Origin: Duganella margarita
GTDB taxonomy: Bacteria > Pseudomonadota > Gammaproteobacteria > Burkholderiales > Burkholderiaceae_D
DNA: 64,000 nucleotides
Assembly (NCBI RefSeq): GCF_009857535.1
Contig: NZ_WWCS01000008.1
Location: forward strand, 186,001-250,000
Direction: 5' to 3'
Shown: positions 18,416 to 26,181 of the stretch, piece after piece
How positions within the stretch are numbered: the stretch's first letter is position 1
Layout of the letters: every line of letters begins with the position of its first letter
Translations under genes and position numbers: made by a program
Notes under the pieces: generated by a model
Databases searched by the model: none
Told to the model about the DNA's origin: nothing
Seen by the model: only the letters and a program-made list of their open reading frames with translations

Positions 18416-19906
18416 TCACTGCTTGAGTTTGAATTTTTCCTTGATCTTCTGCTCAAGATTATTTTGCTGCTGTTGCTGCCGGGCGAGTTGCTGGGCTGCG
18501 TCCTGCTGGCGCTGGGCGTCGGTCTTTCCCCGGTCTGCGCAGGCCGCGCGGAAGCGGGCGTCCGTGGTGCATTTCGCCAGCATCGCCAGTTGCGAGAGAC
18601 TGTCGCCATTCCGGAAATAAAAGCCTACCATGTCCGGCCAGGTACGCGGCGCCTCGCCAAAATAAGCGTATTGCTCTTGCAGGAATTCCTTGGCAAAGCC
18701 TACCTGTTCCGGCGGGACGAGTGCTGCAGCCTGGTACTGCGCCGACCACGCGCGCTCTGGCCAGGTACGGTTGCGCAGCAGGACGGCACGCTGCTGATCC
18801 ATGCCTGCCCCAGCCTGCCGCATGGCGTCCTGCAGCAACATCACCATGGAGGCATCGCCTGCGGTGGCGCCTGAAGCTGCTTTTTCAGCCAGCTTGACGG
18901 CGTCGGCGTGGCGGCCTGACGCCTGCAATTTGCCGATGTCCGCCAGCATGGCATAGTGGGCCAGAACTTCCGCCGTCTCTTTATCCTTGAGCACCGCCTG
19001 CCACGATGCCTTGCGGGCCGCAGGTCGCGGGCGCGGCATCAGTGGCAGCATCTTGGCTGTCAGCACTTCTTCCCGTTCTCGCGCCGAGGCATGGGTTTTG
19101 CGCTGGGCCTCCGGCGTCGCCGCCACCGCCGGTGCCGACGCTGGCGCGCCGGCGGCAAATGGCTGGCTGTCGAGCTGGCGCTGCTCGACGGCCGCCAGGC
19201 GTTCGAGGAAAGTCTTGAAGCCCACCGGATACGAATAGCGCTCACGCAAGGTCAGCGTGGCGGCAAACATGTCAGCCTGTTCCTCCACCTCACGTTGCCA
19301 GACCGGCAGCAGCGACTCGTGCATCACGCCATCCACCAGCGAGACGGTGTCAAATGCGCTCCAGCCAGCACTGGCGCCCGGCAGTTTTTTGCCGAAGATG
19401 CCGAGCAGTGCTGCCTTGACGCCGAACGCGGCATTTGCTGCGACCTGATGCGCCTCATAGGCGGCCTGGTGGTTGAGGTAAACATGGGCAAATTCATGCG
19501 CCATCACACCATAAATTTCATCTTCCGACTCCACTGAGCGGATCAGTCCCATATGCAGGTAGATGTTGCCAGATGCCGAAGCATGGGCGTTCAAGGTGGT
19601 GTCGGACGAGATGTACACGGCGCCGGGCCAGTCGGCCACCCCGGCGGCGGTCTTGATGTTTGCGTACAGCTGGTTGAGGTATTTACTCAGAGCCGGCGCC
19701 GACACCAGGCCGTTGCCGGCCGTGCGGTTGTCGTTCAGATCGACCGCCAGATCGGACCACTGGTGCGGCGGTACCGGCGGCAGCTCGCCAATTGCGTTCA
19801 CGGGCGGGATCGGCGGCTCGTCCTTGTCTGCGGCGCGCGCCATGCCTGCGCTGGCCAGCAACGCCGCCGTCAGGACGGCGAATAGCGTTCGCCAGCGCCG
19901 TTTCAT
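18416..19906 (-). CDS. exported M48 family metallopeptidase
   Basis: This protein has 496 residues from ATG 19906, which overlaps the upstream stop as ATGA; longer in-frame starts would add a basic, non-exported leader. A signal peptide (about 1-26, ending MARA) is followed by the zinc site HEFAH (H137, E138, H141) and EEQAD (E208), standard for M48 peptidases such as BepA/LoiP. Residues about 230-430 form a helical region, and the C-terminus is Gln/Lys-rich. It is the last gene of a coupled trio with an SH3-like protein and a CHASE2 protein. A periplasmic quality-control or regulated-proteolysis role is plausible but unproven. Confidence 0.87.
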   Translation of the reverse strand: MKRRWRTLFAVLTAALLASAGMARAADKDEPPIPPVNAIGELPPVPPHQWSDLAVDLNDNRTAGNGLVSAPALSKYLNQLYANIKTAAGVADWPGAVYISSDTTLNAHASASGNIYLHMGLIRSVESEDEIYGVMAHEFAHVYLNHQAAYEAHQVAANAAFGVKAALLGIFGKKLPGASAGWSAFDTVSLVDGVMHESLLPVWQREVEEQADMFAATLTLRERYSYPVGFKTFLERLAAVEQRQLDSQPFAAGAPASAPAVAATPEAQRKTHASAREREEVLTAKMLPLMPRPRPAARKASWQAVLKDKETAEVLAHYAMLADIGKLQASGRHADAVKLAEKAASGATAGDASMVMLLQDAMRQAGAGMDQQRAVLLRNRTWPERAWSAQYQAAALVPPEQVGFAKEFLQEQYAYFGEAPRTWPDMVGFYFRNGDSLSQLAMLAKCTTDARFRAACADRGKTDAQRQQDAAQQLARQQQQQNNLEQKIKEKFKLKQ

Positions 19907-20274
19907 TTGCACTGGCTGGCTGATACGCCGGGCACGCCGGCGACGATGTCGGCCGCCTTGGCGGTTGCCAGCGCTTTCGGCGGGCATTCCGATTTGACGC
20001 TGCGGGCCACATTCACCTGCATGGAATCCACCCATACATCCTTGCCGCCGACGGCGACTTTGAAAAAGGAGTTTTTCTCTTCCTTGATGGACCACGGCAG
20101 GCCGCTGACTTCCACCTTGCGTCCCGGTTTGCTGTCGTCGGGAGCGTCGAACAGCTCGATCTGCTTGCTCTTGACGCCGGTGATCTGTTCAGCGGCATAG
20201 GCGGCCGGGGCCGGCAACGCCAGCGCAACCAGGGGGGCCAGTGCGATCAGGCGCGCGTTGTTAAGAATGCTCAT
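19903..20274 (-). CDS. small exported protein with SH3-like domain
   Basis: This 123-residue protein starts at ATG 20274, which has AAAGGA 7 bases upstream; ATG 20280 is too close to that site. A signal peptide ends near AYA (about residue 28). The segment ITGVKSKQIELFDAPDD to WVDSMQVNVA resembles a bacterial SH3 fold. A short C-terminal tail has two cysteines (SECPP and SQCK) that could form a disulfide. It overlaps the CHASE2 gene by 14 bases upstream and the M48 gene by 4 bases downstream, so it is strongly coupled to both. The function is unknown; the domain call is by pattern only. Confidence 0.65.
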   Translation of the reverse strand: MSILNNARLIALAPLVALALPAPAAYAAEQITGVKSKQIELFDAPDDSKPGRKVEVSGLPWSIKEEKNSFFKVAVGGKDVWVDSMQVNVARSVKSECPPKALATAKAADIVAGVPGVSASQCK

Positions 20275-21679
20275 TTGCATGTCCTTTCTTCGGGAAGAGA
20301 TACTTACTGAGTTTTTCATTGAATTCAAACCATTCGGCCAGCAGCGTCAATACAATCACGTTGATGATGGACAGGAAGCCCAGGCCCAGCCAGTACTGGC
20401 CAATCCACAGCATCAGCGCACCCACCGCCAGCGAAAGCAGCAGCCGCCCCGCGCACCACAGCAGATACAGTCCGGCGCCGGCCCAATCACGACCGGGGAC
20501 TGCGTCGCGCTTGAAATGATGCTGCAGTTTGTGCATGAGCTGTTTGGGCACCAGCGTCACAAACAGCATGGCCACCAGCAGGAACAGCAGCAGTTTGGGA
20601 CTGCCCAGCGACAGGTGCATGGCGCGCGCATAGTCGTCACCAAACGTCATCAGATTATCGAGTGCCATCGCATGCAGATAGACGCCGGGAATGCGGCCGT
20701 GCAGAGGTGTGAGGATCAAGTCGCTGGTATCGGACAGCGCAGTGCCGATCAGCAGCACTTTTCCTTGAATCAGCTGAAGTAACTGGGCATCCTGTTCCGC
20801 CGTCGTTTCAGTCAGCTGGCCAGCCCGGATGGTTTCGTGGAATACGCACAGCGGCTTGGACCCGTCCGCATAGAGGCTGTTGCGTAAGCCCGGCGGCGCC
20901 AGCTCAGCCAGCAGGCCATGGGTATCACGGCAATAGGATTCGCCAGCCACTGCGCCTGGCGCGCCGCTGAGCCATGCCACGCCATGCGCGGCCGGCTTGC
21001 TGCCCCAGGTCAGCGCCAGCGGGTGGTGCTCCACCTCGACCGTGCGGCCCGTGGTTTCATATAGCGCCAGGGCGGCGCTCTTGATGCCGCTGCCGTGGTC
21101 GTCATGGCTGGCGTGCCCCTGGCCTGGCGCCGGCTGCGCCAGGGTGTAATTCCAGGCCAGGCGATCGATGTCGTCCGGGGTGTATTTGACGGCGACTTTC
21201 TCGAAGCATTTGCCTGCCAACTGCTCCAGCTCGGGACGCAGGGCGTAGTCATCCTGGCGGTTGCGGTTGGCTGCGAGGAATACCTTGGTACCCTGGTCGT
21301 GCAGCGCGCAAATCTGGCGCAGTAGCGACGGCAGGCTATCGTCGTCGCGTTCGGCACTGTAATAGATATCGACAAAAACAGCTTTAGGATGGTACTGGCC
21401 CACTGCGCGCAGCAGCCGAGCCGAGTAACTGTAACGCGCCGGCCATTCCTGGCCGGCGGCGGCGATGGCGGCGTCGTCGATGAGCAGCACCCGGATGTCG
21501 TCCCGCTTTCCCTCGCCATACGTGCTGCCGGCAATCGGCGCGTAGGCGCGGGCTTGTTGGCGGGTGACGAATTCCTCGCCAAACAGCCACTCGACAAACA
21601 AGGTTAGCGCCAGACCGACTGCCAAGGCAATCACGCATTCAACGGCGATACGCTTTAATTCGTCAGAAGATGCTGACAT
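20261..21679 (-). CDS. CHASE2 domain membrane protein without an output domain
   Basis: This 472-residue protein has an N-terminal transmembrane helix (about 10-30), a large periplasmic CHASE2 sensor (DDIRVLLIDDAAIAAAGQEWPARYSYSARLL style repeats of sheet and helix, about 55-345), and three C-terminal transmembrane segments (about 365-450). CHASE2 normally feeds kinases, cyclases or GGDEF domains, but none is present; the cytoplasmic tail is only about 20 residues. It leads the operon with the SH3-like and M48 genes. Signal transfer may therefore go to the periplasmic partners, which is inference. Confidence 0.83.
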   Translation of the reverse strand: MSASSDELKRIAVECVIALAVGLALTLFVEWLFGEEFVTRQQARAYAPIAGSTYGEGKRDDIRVLLIDDAAIAAAGQEWPARYSYSARLLRAVGQYHPKAVFVDIYYSAERDDDSLPSLLRQICALHDQGTKVFLAANRNRQDDYALRPELEQLAGKCFEKVAVKYTPDDIDRLAWNYTLAQPAPGQGHASHDDHGSGIKSAALALYETTGRTVEVEHHPLALTWGSKPAAHGVAWLSGAPGAVAGESYCRDTHGLLAELAPPGLRNSLYADGSKPLCVFHETIRAGQLTETTAEQDAQLLQLIQGKVLLIGTALSDTSDLILTPLHGRIPGVYLHAMALDNLMTFGDDYARAMHLSLGSPKLLLFLLVAMLFVTLVPKQLMHKLQHHFKRDAVPGRDWAGAGLYLLWCAGRLLLSLAVGALMLWIGQYWLGLGFLSIINVIVLTLLAEWFEFNEKLSKYLFPKKGHANEHS

Positions 21680-21763
21680 GCAACCAACCTTTCACATCGA
21701 GATTAGTTGCCATAATGCCTCATAAAGGCATTTTTGACAATTTCTTCCGAGAAGGTCAGTCGA

Positions 21764-22624
21764 TCATTGTTCGCGGTGGCGCAGGACGACGCGTTCGTTG
21801 GCGCTGAAGTAGGCGGCCAGTTTTTCGGCCATGTAGACGGAACGGTGCTGGCCGCCGGTGCAGCCCAGCGCCACCGTCAGGTAGCTGCGGTTGTCGGTCT
21901 TGAACGACGGCAGCCATTTTTCCACGAACGCGCGGATATCGTTCAGCATTTCGCCGGCGCTCGGCTGGGCGTCGAGGAAGTCGATCACCGGTGCGTCGCG
22001 GCCGGTCAGCGGACGCAGCGCCAGGTCGTAATAGGGATTCGGCAGCGCGCGCACGTCGAAGACAAAATCCGCATCCATCGGTACGCCCAGCTTGAAGGCG
22101 AACGATTCAAAGAACAGGGTCAGCGGCGCATGTTCGGTCAGCACCAGGTCCTTGACCCAGGCGCGCAGTTTGTTGGCGCTGAGCTCGGACGTGTCGAGCA
22201 CATGGCCCAGCTGTTCGATCGCCGACAGCCGCTCGCGCTCTTCCATGATGCATTCGATCAGCGTGCGGCGCGCGGTCGGGTTCTGGCCCGGCCGCAGTTC
22301 GTGCGACAGCGGATGGCTGCGGCGCGTTTCGGAAAAGCGCGCCACCAAAGAGTGGGTGTTGGCGGTCAGGAACATGACCTTGACGTCATGGCCGTCCTCG
22401 CGCAGGCGCTGCACGTCGCCCGGCAGCGAGGCCAGCGACTCGGCGCTGCGCGCGTCGACCGCCACGGCCAGCGCCTGCAAGCCCTCGTCGGTCAAGGTCT
22501 TGACCAGCTGGGACAGCAGGGCGGGCGGCAAGTTGTCGACGCAATAGTGTCCCGTGTCTTCGAGGACGTTGAGGGCCACGGACTTGCCGGAACCGGAGAT
22601 ACCAGTAATGAGGACGATGCGCAT
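21764..22624 (-). CDS. rapZ: RNase adapter protein RapZ
   Basis: This 286-residue protein from ATG 22624 begins with the conserved [15 protein letters not shown], in which Walker A is residues 8-15. The C-terminal domain contains [14 protein letters not shown], the phosphate-binding loop of the family. In enterobacteria RapZ guides RNase E to the sRNA GlmZ and senses glucosamine-6-phosphate; the RNA target here is unknown. An in-frame GTG 18 bases upstream is less likely. It is the last gene of ptsN-hprK-rapZ, separated from hprK by 148 bases of repeat-bearing DNA. Confidence 0.94.
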   Translation of the reverse strand: MRIVLITGISGSGKSVALNVLEDTGHYCVDNLPPALLSQLVKTLTDEGLQALAVAVDARSAESLASLPGDVQRLREDGHDVKVMFLTANTHSLVARFSETRRSHPLSHELRPGQNPTARRTLIECIMEERERLSAIEQLGHVLDTSELSANKLRAWVKDLVLTEHAPLTLFFESFAFKLGVPMDADFVFDVRALPNPYYDLALRPLTGRDAPVIDFLDAQPSAGEMLNDIRAFVEKWLPSFKTDNRSYLTVALGCTGGQHRSVYMAEKLAAYFSANERVVLRHREQ

Positions 22625-22646
22625 AGTCCCCGATGATACCATCGCA

Positions 22647-22697
22647 GGCTAGTCGCCGCTCATCGCCTGTCGCTGGTGAAGCAGGGAATTCGTGCAG
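22647..22697 (-). repeat. decayed second copy of the hprK 3' end
   Basis: The block 22647-22675 matches the true hprK end (22771-22799) at 26 of 29 bases, including the stop codon and 8 codons (Q-R-Q-A-M-S-G-D). All three differences fall at third codon positions. Weaker similarity, with a one-base length change and a conserved GAATTC, continues to 22697. It lies 148-75 bases downstream of the hprK stop on the minus strand. Confidence 0.75.
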
Positions 22698-22714
22698 CGC
22701 AGCTGCGCGCCTGC

Positions 22715-22745
22715 GGAACGGCCGCGCCTTGCAAGGCGCGGTTCC
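22715..22745. repeat. REP-like palindrome between hprK and rapZ
   Basis: CCGCGCCTTG pairs with CAAGGCGCGG as a perfect 10-bp inverted repeat (22722-22741), flanked by GGAA and TTCC that extend the stem past a 3-base bulge (ACG). No T-tract follows on either strand. It lies between the true hprK end and its decayed copy. Confidence 0.6.
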
Positions 22746-22772
22746 TTGGCAACATTAGGGCAATGGGTGGGG

Positions 22773-23708
22773 CTAGTCCCCGCTCATTGCCTGTCGTTGC
22801 CGTTCCATGAATTCTTGCAGGGTATCTATACCGCGTAGTTGCAGGATGGTGTTGCGCACCGCAGCTTCCAGCAGCACCGCGATGTTGCGGCCGGCCGCCA
22901 CCGGGATCACCACCTTGCGGATCGGCAGGCCCAGCACGTCCTCGGTCGGGAACTGGAACGGCAGGCGCTCGACTTCCTCGTCGGCCGCGCCACGCCGCAC
23001 CAGGTGGACGATCAGCTTCAGCCGCATCTTGCGGCGCACCGCTGTCTCGCCGAAGATGGCCTTGATGTCCAGCAGGCCCAGCCCGCGCACTTCCAGCAGG
23101 TTCTGCAGCAGCGCCGGGCAGCGGCCTTCGATCATGTTGGGTGCGATGCGCGAGAACTCGACCGCATCATCGGCCACCAAGCCGTGCGAACGCGAAATCA
23201 GCTCCAGGCCCAGCTCGCTTTTACCGAGGCCGGAATCGCCGGTGATCAGCACGCCCACGCCCAGCACGTCCATGAACACGCCGTGCATGATGATGCGCTG
23301 CGCCAGCTTCTTCGACAGGTAGACGCGCAGGAAGTCGATCACTTGCGCCGCCGGCAGCGGCGTCGAGAACAGCGGAATGTTTTTCTCGTCGCAGATGGCG
23401 AGAATGTCGGGCGGCGTTTCCAGCCCCTGGGCGATGATCAGCGCCGGCGGACCGCCCGCGATCAGCTCGCCGATAACGTGCGCGCGCGTCAGCGATTTCA
23501 GCCGCTGGTAGTAGTTGATTTCCTGGTGCCCGAAGACCTGGATGCGGCCCGGGTGAATGGTGTTCAGGTGGCCGACCTGATCGGCGGCCGAGGCGACGTC
23601 GCCGGAGATCAGGCGTTCGCCGCCGGGGAAGCCAGCGAACCAGCCGAGCTGCAAACTTTCGCGATTGTCGTCGTAAAGCCTTTGTATCGTCAGCGGAGTT
23701 TGCAGCAT
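22773..23708 (-). CDS. hprK: HPr kinase/phosphorylase
   Basis: This 311-residue protein has an N-terminal HprK_N domain and a C-terminal kinase domain with Walker A GDSGLGKS (residues 157-164), followed by the HPrK signature near [18 protein letters not shown]. It phosphorylates and dephosphorylates HPr on serine, linking PTS-Ntr state to metabolism. Length is normal. It follows ptsN after 55 bases, whereas in many relatives the whole block is next to rpoN. Confidence 0.95.
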   Translation of the reverse strand: MLQTPLTIQRLYDDNRESLQLGWFAGFPGGERLISGDVASAADQVGHLNTIHPGRIQVFGHQEINYYQRLKSLTRAHVIGELIAGGPPALIIAQGLETPPDILAICDEKNIPLFSTPLPAAQVIDFLRVYLSKKLAQRIIMHGVFMDVLGVGVLITGDSGLGKSELGLELISRSHGLVADDAVEFSRIAPNMIEGRCPALLQNLLEVRGLGLLDIKAIFGETAVRRKMRLKLIVHLVRRGAADEEVERLPFQFPTEDVLGLPIRKVVIPVAAGRNIAVLLEAAVRNTILQLRGIDTLQEFMERQRQAMSGD

Positions 23709-23763
23709 GGGGCGTCTTTATCGAATAGGTTGAACTGTCCTTAGTTTAACCTATTGTCCGACG

Positions 23764-24246
23764 TCAGCCAGCCGCTTGCAGGCTGGGCAGCCAGTTGATG
23801 ATGCGCGAATGGACCGATTTCGGATCGTTGTCCGTGCTCAGCGCAACGCGGAAGGCGTCGTCCGAGAACATCTCGGCGATTTCGGACAGGATCTCCAGGT
23901 GCTGCTGGGTCACGTGATCCGGGATCAGCAGGAAGAACAGCAGGTTGACCGGCTTGCCGTCCGGCGACTCGAATGGAATCGGCTCGGCCAGGCGCACGAA
24001 CGCGGCCAGCGGCGTCTTCAGGCTCTTCATGCCCTTGATGCGGCCGTGCGGCACGGCCACGCCATGGCCCAGGCCCGTCGAGCCGAGCCGCTCCCGCGCG
24101 AACAAGTTGTCCGAGACGGTGGAGCGGGCGATGCCGCAGTTGTTTTCAAAGATCAGGCCAGCTTGCTCGAAAGCGCGCTTTTTACTGGACACTTCCAAAT
24201 CCAGCAGCACGTTCTCCAGAGAGAGTATTTTGCTCAGGTTATTCAT
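23764..24246 (-). CDS. ptsN: PTS IIA-like nitrogen-regulatory protein (EIIA-Ntr)
   Basis: This 160-residue PTS EIIA type-2 fold protein has the phosphorylatable His67 in GHGVAVPHGRI. The start at ATG 24246 gives the conserved MNNLSKIL N-terminus; an upstream in-frame start would add seven residues without support. EIIA-Ntr receives phosphate via PTS-Ntr and regulates potassium transport and other targets. It is the first gene of ptsN-hprK-rapZ with its own sigma-70-like promoter. Confidence 0.95.
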   Translation of the reverse strand: MNNLSKILSLENVLLDLEVSSKKRAFEQAGLIFENNCGIARSTVSDNLFARERLGSTGLGHGVAVPHGRIKGMKSLKTPLAAFVRLAEPIPFESPDGKPVNLLFFLLIPDHVTQQHLEILSEIAEMFSDDAFRVALSTDNDPKSVHSRIINWLPSLQAAG

Positions 24247-24562
24247 AGTACGAATGTTATGTTGCACCGCACAAGGGTGGCATGCGAGCGGAATTATAGG
24301 CTGGTTTCGACGTCATGTAACATGAAATCGATTGCCGCGACGTTGCGTTTGCGCCCGTCGCAGCGCCAGCCGTCCACCGGTAAAAATGCACCAAAGAAAT
24401 GAATCGCTATTTCTGCTTACAAATCCGGAAAAATGCCGGTTTTTCGCCAGAAGCGGAGGCGTTTTGCCGTTTTTTGTCGTTTTCGCGCCAGAGCAAATTA
24501 AACAGCGTGGCAACAGGCGTTGTAGATCACATCATACGCCTGATTTCGCGCCGTTTGTCTGA
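24247..24562. other. 316-base intergenic region between ptsN and queF
   Basis: The region is relatively AT-rich with several T-runs. The ptsN-proximal part carries the ptsN promoter. The remainder, downstream of queF, has only 4-bp inverted repeats (for example CCGG around 24428-24442 followed by TTTTT), too weak to call as a terminator. Short open frames here have no ribosome sites or recognisable products. I see no RNA gene. Confidence 0.5.
24293..24321 (-). promoter_or_regulatory. sigma-70 promoter for ptsN-hprK-rapZ
   Basis: On the minus strand GTTACA (24321-24316) and a perfect TATAAT (24298-24293) are 17 bases apart. Transcription would start near 24286, giving a leader of about 40 bases before the ptsN ATG. 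Confidence 0.65.
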
Positions 24563-25396
24563 TTACTGGCGGGCGCCGCGCAGGTTGGGCGGCTTCTGCG
24601 CGGTGCTGAAGTTGCTGCGCCATGGATTGATGTCCAGCCCGCCGCGACGGGTATAGCGCGCGTACACCGCCAGCTGCTGCGGCTGGCACTGGCGCAGGAT
24701 GTCGACAAAGATGCGCTCCACGCACTGCTCGTGGAACTCGTTGTGTTCGCGGAAGCCGATCAGGTATTTCAGCAGGCTCTCCTGCTCGATCTGCGGACCG
24801 CTGTAGTGGATCTGCACGCTGGCCCAGTCCGGCTGGCCGGTAACCAGGCAGTTTGATTTGAGCAGGTGCGAGACCAGCTTTTCTTCCACCGGTTCTTCGT
24901 CCAGCGCAGCCTTCAGCAGTTCCGGCGACGGGCTGTAGTGGTCGACGTCGATGTCGAGCCGGTCCAGCAGCAGGCCGTCCAGTTCGCCCATCGCGATCAT
25001 GCCGAATTCCTCCGGCTGGGTCAGCGTGACGTGGACGCTGGCGCCGGCCGCGTCCGACAGGTCTTGCTGCAGCAGCACTTTCAGCGCGGCCACGTTGTCC
25101 AGCTTGGTCTGGTTGAACGAGTTCAGGTACAGCTTGAACGATTTCGACTCGATGATGTTGGGCGAATCGGACGGGAAGGTGATGCGGGCGATCGCCACCT
25201 GCGGCTTGCCGCGCTGGTTCAGCCACGAGATTTCGTAGGCGTTCCAGATATCGACGCCGAAGAAGGGCAGGGTGCCCGACAAGCCCAGTTCGTCACGCTT
25301 GCCCTGGCGCGGAATCGGGAACAGCAGCTCCGGCGCGTAATCGGTGCGGTAGGCGGAAGTTTTCCCCAGCGGGGACTGGTCGGCGGAATTGGTCAT
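24563..25396 (-). CDS. queF: NADPH-dependent 7-cyano-7-deazaguanine (preQ0) reductase
   Basis: This 277-residue protein from ATG 25396 is the long, two-half QueF type. It has the signature [15 protein letters not shown] (residues 84-98), the catalytic Cys183 in [11 protein letters not shown] and Asp190 seven residues later, the same spacing as E. coli C190/D197. It reduces preQ0 to preQ1 in queuosine biosynthesis. No other que gene is in the window. It is followed by a 316-base gap before ptsN. Confidence 0.95.
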   Translation of the reverse strand: MTNSADQSPLGKTSAYRTDYAPELLFPIPRQGKRDELGLSGTLPFFGVDIWNAYEISWLNQRGKPQVAIARITFPSDSPNIIESKSFKLYLNSFNQTKLDNVAALKVLLQQDLSDAAGASVHVTLTQPEEFGMIAMGELDGLLLDRLDIDVDHYSPSPELLKAALDEEPVEEKLVSHLLKSNCLVTGQPDWASVQIHYSGPQIEQESLLKYLIGFREHNEFHEQCVERIFVDILRQCQPQQLAVYARYTRRGGLDINPWRSNFSTAQKPPNLRGARQ

Positions 25397-25455
25397 GGTG
25401 CGTGGGATGAAGATGGAGTAAGCCGCATTGTAACGCGCTGTCGCTACGTGTGCTG

Positions 25456-26106
25456 CTAGGTCTGCCGCTGGCCGCACTCGGTGCAAAACTTGGTGCCGGG
25501 TTCCAGCATGGTCGAGCAGTGGCTGCACGCTACCTGCTGCGCAGTCTTGTGGCCGCACTCGGGACAAAACTTAGCGCCGTGGGTTTCGGTGTGGCACTGC
25601 GTGCATACCAGCTGCATCGCCTGCGTGACGGGCCGCTGGGCGCCGCGCGTGCGGCCTTCCACGTTGGCGGCTTCACGCGCGGCCTCCACCTCGCCCTGGG
25701 CGCGGGCCTGCGTAATGGCGACGTTGACGTTGGGGGCGCAATTGAAGCACAGGCCGTTGGCGCTGTCGAAGCAAGGGCTGCACACGTAGCGATGGCAATC
25801 GCCGCAGCGGTTGAAGTGGGCCTTGCCGTCGGCCACAGCCTTGGTGAAAGCATCGTCGCGGGCGCTGTGCCAGCCGGCTTCGGCCACGCCATTGAGCACG
25901 CTGCTGGCGCTGCCCAGCAGGCCGCCGAACAGGCCTGCGCCTTTCTGCATCCAGCCGGACGCCTGGCCGCTGCGGTAGGGATCGAATCGGGTGCGCCAGC
26001 GGTCGTTGCAGCGCTGGCAGTAAAACTCGAACTGGAAGCCGGCGTCGACGCCGGAGGAATTGCTGAGATCAGCGTAGTTGCTGGAAAACTGCATTTCGGT
26101 CGACAT
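25456..26106 (-). CDS. cytoplasmic multi-zinc-ribbon protein
   Basis: This 216-residue protein has eight CxxC motifs. The N-terminal part has CQRC, a glycine-rich loop ([16 protein letters not shown]), then CGDC, CSPC and CFNC. After an Ala/Glu-rich linker come two C-terminal zinc ribbons (CTQC with CPEC; CSHC with CTEC). There is no signal peptide. Proteins of this kind are annotated as double-zinc-ribbon proteins of unknown role. It lies between ilvA and queF on the same strand. A GGCTCCC/GGGAGCC inverted repeat brackets the AT-rich DNA just upstream of its start. Confidence 0.75.
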   Translation of the reverse strand: MSTEMQFSSNYADLSNSSGVDAGFQFEFYCQRCNDRWRTRFDPYRSGQASGWMQKGAGLFGGLLGSASSVLNGVAEAGWHSARDDAFTKAVADGKAHFNRCGDCHRYVCSPCFDSANGLCFNCAPNVNVAITQARAQGEVEAAREAANVEGRTRGAQRPVTQAMQLVCTQCHTETHGAKFCPECGHKTAQQVACSHCSTMLEPGTKFCTECGQRQT

Positions 26107-26181
26107 GGCTCCCCCGCCATAACATAATGAGATGCAATTATATTAATTTTGCGAGGGAGCCGTGTTCAACCGTGCGCGGCC

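Noticed and set aside
24313..24513. Short open frame in the ptsN-queF gap (66 codons, minus strand)
   Set aside because: It has no ribosome site, no recognisable product, and overlaps the ptsN promoter region.
26107..26161. GGCTCCC/GGGAGCC inverted repeat bracketing the zinc-ribbon gene leader
   Set aside because: The arms are only 7 bp and 41 bases apart and one overlaps the ribosome-site region; chance occurrence is likely.
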